Source: Cereibacter ovatus (lineage in GTDB: Bacteria > Pseudomonadota > Alphaproteobacteria > Rhodobacterales > Rhodobacteraceae). From it: a stretch of 64,000 nt of DNA. Shown here piece after piece: positions 44,686 to 53,225 of this stretch. The notes under the pieces are model-generated. The model had not been told where the DNA came from. It did no database searches and was given only the letters and a program-made list of their open reading frames with translations. Position numbers and translations under genes: made by a program. How positions within the stretch are numbered: position 1 is the stretch's first letter; every line of letters starts with the position of its first letter. The stretch lies in contig NZ_OAOQ01000013.1 in NCBI RefSeq assembly GCF_900207575.1, forward strand, positions 26,337-90,336, given 5' to 3'.

Positions 44686-45486
44686 ATGCCAGCCACAGGC
44701 CAGAGCGCGGATGTCGCGCGGAACGCGCGCGACTTGCCTGATGAAACGCGGAACGCGCGCAGTTTGCCTGACGAAGCGCGGGCCGCGCCTGACGGCACGA
44801 CAGACAGGGAAGAACCGGCGGGGACCGCGGCGCTGGAATGGCGCGACGGGGGCATTCCGGTCTCGACCCGGTTCGATGACCCGTATTTCTCGCTGGCCAA
44901 TGGGCTGGCCGAGACGCGCCATGTGTTTCTGGCCGGGAACGGCCTGCCGGGGCGGTTCCGGCCCGGCTTCCATATCGCGGAACTGGGGTTTGGCACCGGC
45001 CTCAACATGCTGGCCACACTGGTGTCCTGGACCGCGGCGGGGGTACCGGGGCGGCTGCGCTATACCTCGTTCGAGGCGTTTCCCATGAGCGCCCCCGACA
45101 TCGCCCGCGCGCTTCGCGCCTTCCCCGAGGCCGAGGCCATCGCCGGCCCCTTCCTTGATGCCTGGGCCGCCGGTCATTCGCGCTTCGTGAATGACACGCT
45201 GGATCTGACGGTGGTGATCGGCGACGCGCGCCAGACCCTGCCGCGCTGGCCGGACCGCGCCGACGCCTGGTATCTGGACGGCTTTTCACCGGCCAAGAAC
45301 CCCGAGCTTTGGTCCGGGGACTTGATGGCCGAGGTCGCCCGCCACACCGCGCCGGGGGGCAGTTTCGCCACCTACACCGCGGCGGGCCATGTCCGGCGCG
45401 CCCTGGCGGCGGCGGGCTTTGCCGTCAGCCGCCTGCCGGGACATGGCACCAAGCGCCACATGTCGGCCGGGGTGCTGCCGGAATGA
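44686..45486 (+). CDS. mnmD: tRNA (mnm5s2U34)-methyltransferase, MnmD-like
   Basis: 266 residues, DUF752/Methyltransf_30. The SAM-binding motif is AELGFGTGLNMLATL. RYTSFEAFPMS and WYLDGFSPAKNPELW are the family signatures, and GGSFATYTAAGHVRRAL closes the fold. The first 45 residues are an unusual acidic/basic extension containing a tandem 10-residue repeat (RNARDLPDET, RNARSLPDEA). The start at 44686 is supported by AGGACAG. It is coupled to the following DMT permease gene by ATGA. Confidence 0.85.
   Translation: MPATGQSADVARNARDLPDETRNARSLPDEARAAPDGTTDREEPAGTAALEWRDGGIPVSTRFDDPYFSLANGLAETRHVFLAGNGLPGRFRPGFHIAELGFGTGLNMLATLVSWTAAGVPGRLRYTSFEAFPMSAPDIARALRAFPEAEAIAGPFLDAWAAGHSRFVNDTLDLTVVIGDARQTLPRWPDRADAWYLDGFSPAKNPELWSGDLMAEVARHTAPGGSFATYTAAGHVRRALAAAGFAVSRLPGHGTKRHMSAGVLPE
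44717..44796 (+). repeat. 30-base tandem repeat in the start of mnmD
   Basis: Two copies of a 30-base unit (44717-44746, 44747-44776; five differences) and a partial third (44777-44796), all in frame. Each unit encodes RNAR-x-LPDE-x. The repeat lies in the non-conserved N-terminal extension. Confidence 0.85.
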
Positions 45487-46355
45487 CCGAACAGAACACC
45501 CGGCTTGGCATCGGGCTGATGGTGCTGACCACCTGCATCTTCGCGATCCAGGACGGGATTTCACGCCATCTGGCCGAAAACCACAGCGTTTTCATGGTTG
45601 TGATGATCCGCTACTGGTTCTTTGCGGCCTTCGTGATGGTGCTGGCGGCGCGACAGGCGGGGGGCCTGGGCGTGGTCCTGCGCTCGCGGTTTCCGCTGTT
45701 GCAGACGGCGCGGGGGCTGGTTCTGGCGGCCGAGGTCTGCGTGATGGTGCTGGGCTTCGTCAAGCTGGGGCTGGTGGCCAGCCATGCCGTCTTTACCTGC
45801 TATCCGCTGCTGGTGGCGGCACTTTCGGGGCCGGTTCTGGGGGAAAAGGTTGGCTGGCGGCGGTGGGCCGCAATCGGCACCGGCTTTGTGGGCGTGCTGA
45901 TCATCCTTCAGCCGGGGGTGGCGGTGTTCTCGCCCTGGGCGCTGGTGCCGCTGCTGGCGGCCTTCCTGTTCGCGATCTATGGGCTGCTGACACGCTATGT
46001 CGCGCGGGGCGATGCGGCGGCGGTCAGCTTTTTCTGGACCGGCACGGTGGGCGCGCTGGCGATGACCGCGGTCGGCCTTTGGTTCTGGGAACCGATGGCG
46101 CGTGCCGACTGGCTGTGGATGGCGGCCCTGTGCTGCACCGCGGCACTGGGCCACTGGTGCCTGATCCGCGCCTATGAGGTGGCCGAGGCCAGCGCGGTGC
46201 AGCCCTTCGCCTATCTGCAACTTCCCTTTGCGGCGGCGGTGGGGCTGGTGGTCTTTGGCGAAAGCCTGACGGCCAATGTGGTGATCGGCGCGGGCGTCGT
46301 CGTCGGCGCGGGGCTGTTCACGCTTTGGCGGCAGCAGGTCCGGGCGCAGTCCTGA
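45483..46355 (+). CDS. DMT-superfamily (EamA) permease
   Basis: 290 residues, ten predicted transmembrane helices in two EamA halves. MTEQNTRLGIGLMVLTTCIF begins helix 1, LVASHAVFTCYPLLVAALSGP and AVQPFAYLQLPFAAAVGLVVFGE are typical of the halves. Such proteins export amino acids or metabolites by drug/metabolite exchange. It starts inside the mnmD stop codon. The substrate is unknown. Confidence 0.88.
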   Translation: MTEQNTRLGIGLMVLTTCIFAIQDGISRHLAENHSVFMVVMIRYWFFAAFVMVLAARQAGGLGVVLRSRFPLLQTARGLVLAAEVCVMVLGFVKLGLVASHAVFTCYPLLVAALSGPVLGEKVGWRRWAAIGTGFVGVLIILQPGVAVFSPWALVPLLAAFLFAIYGLLTRYVARGDAAAVSFFWTGTVGALAMTAVGLWFWEPMARADWLWMAALCCTAALGHWCLIRAYEVAEASAVQPFAYLQLPFAAAVGLVVFGESLTANVVIGAGVVVGAGLFTLWRQQVRAQS

Positions 46356-46412
46356 CACCGGCAACATCTTGGGGATAACCGCCGCCCCGCCGCCAGATCG
46401 TGGGGGCTGCGG

Positions 46413-46441
46413 TTGACTTGGGCCGCGCAAGGCCGGACCAT
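46413..46441 (+). promoter_or_regulatory. candidate smc promoter
   Basis: TTGACT (46413-46418), 17 bases, then GACCAT (46436-46441). The predicted start lies about 25 bases before the TTG start codon. The -10 is weak. Confidence 0.35.
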
Positions 46442-46474
46442 GCCGCCTTGGTTCAGAATCAGAAGGAATGCCGC

Positions 46475-49400
46475 TTGCGGTTCACCCGCCTCCGTCTCAA
46501 TGGCTTCAAAAGCTTTGTGGACCCCACGGATCTGGTGATCCACGAGGGGTTGACGGGCGTGGTGGGGCCAAACGGCTGCGGCAAGTCGAACCTTCTGGAA
46601 GCCCTGCGCTGGGTGATGGGCGAGAACCGCCCGACGGCAATGCGCGGCGCGGGGATGGAGGACGTGATCTTTGCCGGCGCCGCCACCCGGCCCGCGCGCA
46701 ACTTTGCCGAAGTGGCGCTTGTCATCGACAATGCCGACCGGCTGGCCCCCACGGGCTTCAACGATGCCGACACGATCGAGATCGTGCGCCGCATCACCCG
46801 CGACGCCGGTAGCGCCTACAAGGCCAACACCCGCGATGTCCGGGCGCGCGACATCCAGATGCTGTTTGCAGATGCCTCGACCGGGGCGCATTCGCCGGCT
46901 TTGGTGCGGCAGGGGCAGATTTCGGAACTGATCAACGCCAAGCCCAAGGCACGGCGGCGAATTCTGGAAGAAGCCGCCGGGATTTCCGGGCTGTACCAGC
47001 GCCGGCACGAGGCCGAACTGCGCCTGACCGCGACCGAACAGAACCTGTCGCGGGTTGAAGATGTGCTGGATCAGCTGGCCCAGCAGTTGGCGACACTGGC
47101 CCGGCAGGCCAAACAGGCCGCGCGTTACCGCGAGATCGGCGAGGAACTGCGACAGGCCGAAGGGTCGCTGCTGTATCGCCGCTGGCGCGAGGCCGATCTG
47201 GCACGGACCGAGGCGCTGGCCGCCCTGCGCGAGCGGATGATGACGGCCGGCCAAGCCGAATCCACCGCGCGCAAGGCCGCAAGTTTGCGCGCCGAACTGG
47301 ATGCGGCGATGCCCCCCCGGCGCGAGGAAGAGGCAATCGCCGGCGCGCTGTTGCAACGCCTGACCGTGCAACGCGATGCACTGGCCGCCGAAGAAGCCCG
47401 CGCCCGCGCCACCATCGCCACGCTGACGTCGCGGGTTGATCAACTGTCCCGCGACATCGACCGCGAAGCCGGGCTGAACCGCGACGCCGTCGACACCATC
47501 GCCCGGCTGGACTGGGAACGCGACGCGCTGGAAAAGGCCCATGACGGCCATGACGGGCGGCTGGCGGAAGCCACCGAAGCCGCACGAGAGGCCGCGGCCG
47601 TGCTGTCCGAACGCGAGGGCATCCTGTCCGAACGCACCGAGGATGTGGCGCGGCTGTCGGCCCGCCATCAGTCGGCACAGCGGATGCTGGCCGACAGCCG
47701 CACCACCCTGACCCGGATCGAAGCCGAGGCCGCCCGCGCCCGCGCCACGGTCGATGCGGCCAGCGCGGCGCAGGATGCTGCCGCCGAAGCCTTCGAGGCC
47801 GCAGCCTTGGCACAGGAAGAGGCCGAGGCCCGCGCCGAAGCCGCCGAGGAGGCGCTGGTTCTGGCCGACGAGGCCCGCGCCGAGGCGCAATCGCGCGAGG
47901 CCGAGGCCCGCGCCACGCGATCGGCCGCCGAGGGTGAGGCCAACGCGCTTCGCGCCGAAGTGGCCGCCCTTGCCCGGCTGGTTGATCGCGAGGCACAGGC
48001 CGGGGCGCAGCTTCTTGACCGGGTGCAGGTCGAGCCGGGGTTCGAGGCCGCCCTGGGCGCGGCGCTGGCCGACGACCTTCGGGCGCCCGAAGTGGCGGCC
48101 GATGCGCGGTCGGGTTGGGCGGTGCTGGCGGACTATGAAACGGTGCAACCGCTGCCCGAGGGTGTGTCCCCGCTTGCCCCCCATGTCGGCGTGCCCGATG
48201 TGCTGCGCCGCCGGATCGGCCAGATCGGGCTGGTGGACCGGGCGCAGGGGGCCGCGCTGCAACCGCTTTTGCATCCTGGCCAGCGCCTTGTCAGTCTTGA
48301 CGGCGATCTGTGGCGCTGGGACGGGTTCCGCACCGGAGCCGAGGATGCGCCCTCGGCTGCGGCGCTGCGGCTGAAGCAGTTGAACCGGCTGGTGGCGCTG
48401 AAACGCGATCTGGAAGAGGTGGCCGCCCGGGCCGAAGGCGCCCGTCAGGCGCATGAGACGCTTCAGGCCCGGCTGGCGCATCTGACCCGCGCCGATCAGG
48501 ACACGCGCGAGGCCCGCCGCGCCGCAGATGCCCGCGTAACCGAGGCCAGCCGGGCGGCGTCCAAAGCCGAAGCCGAACGGTCGATCGCGGGAGGCAAGCT
48601 GGAATCGGCCCGCCTCGCCGTGGCCCGCTTTGAGGATGAGGCGATGGAAGCCCGCGCCCGCCTGCGCGAGGCCGAAGCCGCGACACTGGCGCTGCCCGAT
48701 CTCGATGCCGCGCGGACCGGGATCGAGGATCTGAAACTGGCGGTCGAGGCCGCCCGGATCACCATGATGGCACGCCGCTCGCAGCATGACGAATTGCGCC
48801 GCGAGGGCGAGGCGCGGATGCGCCGCAAGCAAGAGGTGACCAAGGATCTGTCAGGCTGGAAGCACCGGCTTGAGACCGCCGAAAAGCGCGGTGCCGAACT
48901 GGCCGAGCGCAAGGCCGAAACCGAAGACGAGTTGCGCGAAGCCCTTGAGGCGCCCGAAGACATCGCGGCCCGCCGCGAGGATCTGGCCGAGGCCACCCAT
49001 GCCGCGGAACTCCGCCGTGCCCGTGCCGCGGATGCGCTGGCCCAGGCCGAAGCGGCGCTGCGCGCTGCGCAAGACGCCGAACGCGACACCGAACGGCAGG
49101 CCGGCGAGGCCCGCGAAGCCCGCGCCCGCGCCGAGGCCCGCGCCGATGCCGCCTCGGAGGCCCTGCACCTTGCCACCGAGCGCATCCGCGAGGAAACCGA
49201 GCGCACGCCCGATCAGCTTCTGGCCGGGCTGGGGATCGCCGCCGACCGCATCCCCACCGTCGAGGCGCTGGAAACCGACGTGGCGCGACTGAAGCGTCAG
49301 CGCGAGGCGTTGGGTGCGGTCAACCTGCGCGCCGAGGAAGACGCCCGCGCCGTTCAGCAGGAACACGACACGCTGCGCGTCGAAAAGCTGGATCTGGAGG

Positions 49401-49930
49401 AAGCGGTCAAGCGCCTGCGCGCCGGCATCCAGGGCCTGAACCGCGAAGGGCGCGAACGTCTTCTGACGGCCTTCGAACAGGTCAACGCCAGTTTCGGCAC
49501 GCTGTTCACGCATCTTTTCGGCGGCGGCGAAGCGCGGCTGGTGATGGTGGAAAGCGACGATCCGCTGGAAGCCGGGTTGGAAATCATGTGTCAGCCGCCG
49601 GGCAAGAAGCTGTCCACGCTGTCGCTGTTATCGGGGGGCGAACAGACGCTGACGGCGCTGGCGCTGATCTTTGCGGTGTTTCTGGCCAATCCCGCGCCGA
49701 TCTGCGTGCTGGACGAGGTCGACGCGCCACTGGATGACGCCAACGTGACCCGGTTTTGCGACCTTCTGGACGAAATGACCCGGCGGACCGAAACCCGGTT
49801 CCTGATCATCACCCACCATGCCGTGACCATGGCGCGGATGGACCGGCTGTTCGGGGTCACCATGGCCGAGCAAGGAGTCAGCCAGCTGGTCTCGGTTGAT
49901 CTGAAGAAGGCCGAGGCGCTGGTGGCCTGA
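46475..49930 (+). CDS. smc: chromosome segregation protein SMC
   Basis: A 1151-residue SMC ATPase for chromosome organisation. The head starts MRFTRLRLNGFKSFVDPT, with Walker A GPNGCGKSN (31-39). Two long Ala/Glu/Arg-rich coiled-coil arms surround a hinge near residues 510-630. The C-terminal head has LSGGEQ (from residue 1052) and Walker B VLDEVDAPLD (Asp1080). The start is a TTG at 46475 with GAAGGAA at the right distance; no ATG fits the conserved N-terminus. ScpA/ScpB partners are not in this window. Confidence 0.96.
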   Translation: MRFTRLRLNGFKSFVDPTDLVIHEGLTGVVGPNGCGKSNLLEALRWVMGENRPTAMRGAGMEDVIFAGAATRPARNFAEVALVIDNADRLAPTGFNDADTIEIVRRITRDAGSAYKANTRDVRARDIQMLFADASTGAHSPALVRQGQISELINAKPKARRRILEEAAGISGLYQRRHEAELRLTATEQNLSRVEDVLDQLAQQLATLARQAKQAARYREIGEELRQAEGSLLYRRWREADLARTEALAALRERMMTAGQAESTARKAASLRAELDAAMPPRREEEAIAGALLQRLTVQRDALAAEEARARATIATLTSRVDQLSRDIDREAGLNRDAVDTIARLDWERDALEKAHDGHDGRLAEATEAAREAAAVLSEREGILSERTEDVARLSARHQSAQRMLADSRTTLTRIEAEAARARATVDAASAAQDAAAEAFEAAALAQEEAEARAEAAEEALVLADEARAEAQSREAEARATRSAAEGEANALRAEVAALARLVDREAQAGAQLLDRVQVEPGFEAALGAALADDLRAPEVAADARSGWAVLADYETVQPLPEGVSPLAPHVGVPDVLRRRIGQIGLVDRAQGAALQPLLHPGQRLVSLDGDLWRWDGFRTGAEDAPSAAALRLKQLNRLVALKRDLEEVAARAEGARQAHETLQARLAHLTRADQDTREARRAADARVTEASRAASKAEAERSIAGGKLESARLAVARFEDEAMEARARLREAEAATLALPDLDAARTGIEDLKLAVEAARITMMARRSQHDELRREGEARMRRKQEVTKDLSGWKHRLETAEKRGAELAERKAETEDELREALEAPEDIAARREDLAEATHAAELRRARAADALAQAEAALRAAQDAERDTERQAGEAREARARAEARADAASEALHLATERIREETERTPDQLLAGLGIAADRIPTVEALETDVARLKRQREALGAVNLRAEEDARAVQQEHDTLRVEKLDLEEAVKRLRAGIQGLNREGRERLLTAFEQVNASFGTLFTHLFGGGEARLVMVESDDPLEAGLEIMCQPPGKKLSTLSLLSGGEQTLTALALIFAVFLANPAPICVLDEVDAPLDDANVTRFCDLLDEMTRRTETRFLIITHHAVTMARMDRLFGVTMAEQGVSQLVSVDLKKAEALVA

Positions 49931-50003
49931 CTGAACTTTCGGGCAGGTCAGGCCCGGCAAAAAAGTGCCTGCCCCGGTAAACTTGGTATGCCCGCCCTAT
50001 GTA

Positions 50004-50018
50004 TTAACCCGCCGTTAA
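50004..50018. promoter_or_regulatory. CtrA-type site TTAA-N7-TTAA
   Basis: A perfect TTAA-CCCGCCG-TTAA, 55 bases before the start of the receiver-domain gene. This is the full consensus for the alphaproteobacterial regulator CtrA. Confidence 0.6.
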
Positions 50019-50072
50019 GGCTTTGCCACCAAAGCTTGGACAGTTCTCGGCAAACTCTAGGAAAGGCTTCTC

Positions 50073-50435
50073 ATGCATGTTCTCATCGTGGAGAGCCGCG
50101 AAGAGCTCGCGAGCAGTTGGGCCGATCGGCTGCGCCAGGCCGGCATCACGGTCCATGTCACCCATACGCAGGAATGTGCGGTCAGGGTGCTGTGCGCGCA
50201 CCGGATTCAGGTGGTGATGCTGGATCTGATGCTTGACGATGGCTCGGCGCTGGCGGTTGCGGATTTCGCGGCGTTCCGGCAACCTTGGGCGAAGGTGGTG
50301 TTCCTGACCGATACGGCCGTGTTCTCGGACGGGTCGATCTTTACCCACTGCCAGAATGCCTGCGGCTACTTTGCAACATCGACGCCAGTGAACGATCTGG
50401 CAACAATTGTCGAACATTACGTGCGCGCCGCGTAG
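50073..50435 (+). CDS. single-domain response-regulator receiver
   Basis: A 120-residue stand-alone receiver. It begins MHVLIVESREELASSW; the phospho-acceptor is Asp51 in VVMLDLMLDDGS and the switch Thr79 is in VVFLTDT. The conserved Lys of receivers is replaced by Thr104 (STPVND instead of KP), and the N-terminal acidic pair is reduced to one Glu. It may therefore respond atypically to phosphorylation. No output domain is attached and no histidine kinase lies nearby. A CtrA-type box precedes it, linking it to the cell-cycle or motility network. Confidence 0.8.
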   Translation: MHVLIVESREELASSWADRLRQAGITVHVTHTQECAVRVLCAHRIQVVMLDLMLDDGSALAVADFAAFRQPWAKVVFLTDTAVFSDGSIFTHCQNACGYFATSTPVNDLATIVEHYVRAA

Positions 50436-50514
50436 GCCGCGAACTTTTTGTTACATTGCGTCCGGTTTTTGTGAAATCTTCTTTCGGGTAGCTTGATTTT
50501 TTACCATTTGCCCC

Positions 50515-50544
50515 CAGACTCTGACGTGAGCACCAAGGAGTCTG
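50515..50544 (+). promoter_or_regulatory. hairpin covering the ribosome site of the PilZ-like gene
   Basis: CAGACTC (50515-50521) pairs with GAGTCTG (50538-50544), which includes half of the AAGGAG Shine-Dalgarno at 50535-50540. The loop is 16 bases. The ATG is three bases further on. Folding would hinder translation initiation. Confidence 0.5.
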
Positions 50545-50547
50545 TTC

Positions 50548-50898
50548 ATGCTCGAGTATCTGCCTCAGGAAATCAGGGATGGCCTTGCCGCCGCGCAGAA
50601 GGCCGAGTTGAAGCGCAAGTCGCGTTTGCAGGTCCGCTTCGGCGGGACTGAGATTCCGGTCCTGCGGCTGTGGGACGGGGGCTTTGCACTGGATGCCGAG
50701 CAGATCCCGAACCTGCGCGGGCTGGTCAATCTGTATGATGGCGAGCGTCTGGTCTGCCAGTGCCTGATCGTCTGCACCACGATCGACAATGGTGAGTTGA
50801 TCTGCGAGTTCAAACGCGCCACCGCGCCGAGCGACCGTCCGCCGCTCGACTTCTGGCACGACGAGAACGCGCCTGCGGGCTACCTGCCGCGCCGCTGA
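50548..50898 (+). CDS. small PilZ-like conserved protein
   Basis: 116 residues. VLRLWDGGFALDAEQIPNLR followed by GLVNLYDGERLVCQCLIVCT resembles the beta-barrel of PilZ-type proteins, but the RxxxR motif needed for cyclic-di-GMP is not in canonical form (KRKSR near residues 22-26 is the nearest). I am not certain of the family. It ends exactly where the convergent MalY-type gene ends (stops at 50896-50898 and 50899-50901). Confidence 0.65.
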   Translation: MLEYLPQEIRDGLAAAQKAELKRKSRLQVRFGGTEIPVLRLWDGGFALDAEQIPNLRGLVNLYDGERLVCQCLIVCTTIDNGELICEFKRATAPSDRPPLDFWHDENAPAGYLPRR

Positions 50899-52071
50899 CT
50901 ATTGCAGATCCGAAAAGGCGCGCGAAAGTCTTTCGGTCGCTTCTTCGATCTGCGCACGCGGGGCCGCGATGTTGAACCGCAGGAAGGTTTCGCCACCGGC
51001 GCCAAACGTGGCGCCGTGATTGGCGGCAATCTGCGCCCCCTGCTCGACCCGCCGGGTGAACTCGTCGGCGGTCATGCCGGTGCCGGAAAAATCGACCCAG
51101 GCAAGATAGGTGGCCTCCAGCGGCATCGACCGCAGGCCGGGGATCGCATTCACGCCTTCGTCAAAGATCCGCCGGTTGCCGTCGAGATAGCTTACAAGCT
51201 CGTCGACCCATTGTGCGCCTTCGGCCGAATAGGCCGCGGTCATCATGAACAGCCCGAACGAGTTGGCCGAGATGCCCAGCGCCGCCATCCGACCCGCAAA
51301 GCGTGCCCGCAGTTTCGGATCGGGAATGATGACATTGCCGGTATGAGCGCCCGCAATGTTGAAGGTCTTGGTGCCGGCCGTCATCATCACCAATCGTTCG
51401 GTGATCTCGGGCGCGGCCAGCGACATCACGGTGTGGCGATGGCCGGGGAAGACCAGATCGTGGTGGATCTCGTCCGAGACAAGGATCAGATCGTGCCGGG
51501 TGCAGAAATCCGCGACCTGCCGCAGTTCCTCGACCGTCCAGACCCGGCCGCCCGGATTGTGCGGCGAGCACAGGATCAGCATCCGTTCGGCCCCGGTCAT
51601 CTGGGCATCCCATGCGTCGAAGTCCATGACATAGCGGCCATTTTCCTGCGCCAGCCGACATTCCACCACCTCGCGGCCCGCGGCACGGATCACCCGCGCA
51701 AAGGCGTGATAGACCGGCGTCATCAGCACGACCCGATCCCCCGGCGCTGTATAGGCATCGACGCAAAGCGCCGTGCCGTTCACCAGACCATGGGTGGTGA
51801 AAATCCATTCCGGCGCCACTTCCCAGCCGTGGCGATGCGCCATCCACCAGCGGATCGCACCAAGGTAATCGCTTTCGTCTCCGAAATAGCCATAGACGCC
51901 GTGGCTGGCCATCTTTTCAACCGCGGCCTGCACGCAGGATGGGGGGCGGAACTCCATGTCGGCGACCCACATGGCGATGCCGGTCGATGTCGGGACGCCA
52001 TAAAGTTTCTCCATCATGTCCCATTTCACCGAATGGGTGCCCCGGCGGTCGATGCGTTCGTCGAAGTTCAT
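50899..52071 (-). CDS. MalY/PatB-family C-S beta-lyase
   Basis: 390 residues, fold-type I PLP enzyme. MWVADMEFRPP, YGYFGD and SPHNPGGRVWT are typical of MalY/PatB, and TAGTKTFNIAG carries the PLP Lys. Homologues cleave cystathionine or cysteine conjugates to pyruvate, ammonia and a thiol. The start at 52071 follows AAGGAG. It is divergent from def. Whether it acts as cystathionine beta-lyase in methionine synthesis here is not certain. Confidence 0.9.
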   Translation of the reverse strand: MNFDERIDRRGTHSVKWDMMEKLYGVPTSTGIAMWVADMEFRPPSCVQAAVEKMASHGVYGYFGDESDYLGAIRWWMAHRHGWEVAPEWIFTTHGLVNGTALCVDAYTAPGDRVVLMTPVYHAFARVIRAAGREVVECRLAQENGRYVMDFDAWDAQMTGAERMLILCSPHNPGGRVWTVEELRQVADFCTRHDLILVSDEIHHDLVFPGHRHTVMSLAAPEITERLVMMTAGTKTFNIAGAHTGNVIIPDPKLRARFAGRMAALGISANSFGLFMMTAAYSAEGAQWVDELVSYLDGNRRIFDEGVNAIPGLRSMPLEATYLAWVDFSGTGMTADEFTRRVEQGAQIAANHGATFGAGGETFLRFNIAAPRAQIEEATERLSRAFSDLQ

Positions 52072-52200
52072 GGCGGCTCCTTGATTTCGCGCGAAGCCTA
52101 GCCGACAGATCCGCAGGTGCAAGGGATGCTGCGGCGTGCCGCAGCGCGGCCGCGGCCAGCGACCATTGCGCGACGCCTGCGCAGATTGTAAATCACGGCC

Positions 52201-52734
52201 ATGATACGCTCCATCCTGATCCATCCGGACCCGCGCCTGAAGAAGATCTGCGACCCCGTCGCCGAGATCGGTGACGACCTGCGCCGTCTGGCCGATGACA
52301 TGCTGGCCACGATGTATGACGCGCCGGGCATCGGCCTTGCCGCGCCGCAGGTGGGCGTGACGCGACGGCTGGTCGTGCTGGATTGCAACAAGGACCCCGA
52401 GGGGCCGCGCCGGCCGATCGCAATGATCAATCCGCAGGTGGTCTGGGCGTCCGAGGATCTGTCGACCTACGAAGAGGGTTGCCTGTCGTTGCCCAACGTC
52501 TTTGCCGAGGTCGAACGCCCGGCCGAGGTCAAGGTGCGCTGGACCGGCATCGACGGCCACGAGGAAGAGGAACAGTTCTCGGGCCTGTGGGCGACCTGTG
52601 TCCAGCACGAGATCGACCACCTCGACGGCAAGCTGTTCATCGACTATCTGCGCCCGCTGAAGCGGCAGATGATCACGCGCAAGATGGAAAAATTCAAGCG
52701 CGCACAGGCCAGTGGCCTTGTGGTGAAGGCCTGA
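52201..52734 (+). CDS. def: peptide deformylase (canonical)
   Basis: 177 residues. It removes the formyl group from nascent proteins at the ribosome exit. All three motifs are intact: GIGLAAPQVG, EEGCLSLP with metal ligand Cys94, and QHEIDH with His136, catalytic Glu137 and His140. It is the first of a three-gene deformylase array ahead of fmt. The next gene starts in the last base of its stop (TGATG). Confidence 0.96.
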   Translation: MIRSILIHPDPRLKKICDPVAEIGDDLRRLADDMLATMYDAPGIGLAAPQVGVTRRLVVLDCNKDPEGPRRPIAMINPQVVWASEDLSTYEEGCLSLPNVFAEVERPAEVKVRWTGIDGHEEEEQFSGLWATCVQHEIDHLDGKLFIDYLRPLKRQMITRKMEKFKRAQASGLVVKA

Positions 52735-53225
52735 TGTCGGCCCTGCCGGTCCTTCGCTGGCCCGATCCGCGGCTGACGCAGCGGTGTGGCGCGGCCACGT
52801 TGGGGCCGGATCTGGACAGGCTGGCCGCCGACATGCTGGCGGTGATGTATCACGAACGCGGGCGCGGGCTTGCCGCGCCGCAGGTCGGCGCGATGCTGCG
52901 GCTGTTCGTGATGGATGTAGCGTGGAAGGAAGGCCCGGCCGAGCCGCAGGTCTTCGTGAACCCGGAAATCCTGTGGATGTCCGACGACCGCACCGAAGGC
53001 CCCGAAGGCTGCCTGTCAATTCCGGGAGTTGTGGCGCATGTCTCGCGGGCAGCGTCGATCCGGTTGCGGTGGACATCCCTGTTCGGCGCCGAACAAGAGG
53101 CCGGGTTTTCCGGTCTGGCGGCAATCTGCGCCCAGCACGAAATCGACCATCTTGACGGCGTGGTGACGCTGGACCGGCTGTCGCCCGCGGCCCGCGCGGC
53201 GGCCCTGGCGGAGTATGCGGCATGA
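52734..53225 (+). CDS. peptide deformylase (second paralogue)
   Basis: 163 residues, divergent from the first but with all catalytic residues: GRGLAAPQVG, PEGCLSIP (Cys93) and QHEIDH (His135, Glu136, His139). It is shorter at the C-terminus. It overlaps the upstream def by one base and the third paralogue by four. It is probably an active deformylase with different peptide preference. Confidence 0.9.
   Translation: MSALPVLRWPDPRLTQRCGAATLGPDLDRLAADMLAVMYHERGRGLAAPQVGAMLRLFVMDVAWKEGPAEPQVFVNPEILWMSDDRTEGPEGCLSIPGVVAHVSRAASIRLRWTSLFGAEQEAGFSGLAAICAQHEIDHLDGVVTLDRLSPAARAAALAEYAA

Noticed and set aside
44717..44796. Tandem repeats considered as a CRISPR array
   Set aside because: Units are contiguous without spacers, in frame inside mnmD, and no cas genes are nearby.
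46211..48832. Very long open frame (873 codons) on the minus strand across smc
   Set aside because: It is antisense to the well-supported smc gene. Long antisense frames are expected in GC-rich genes because stop codons are rare there. The translation is Gly/Arg/Leu-rich with no motif.
49941..49974. Terminator after smc (GGGCAGG ... CCTGCCC)
   Set aside because: Arms are only 7 bp with a 20-base loop and no U-run, so the support is too weak to annotate.
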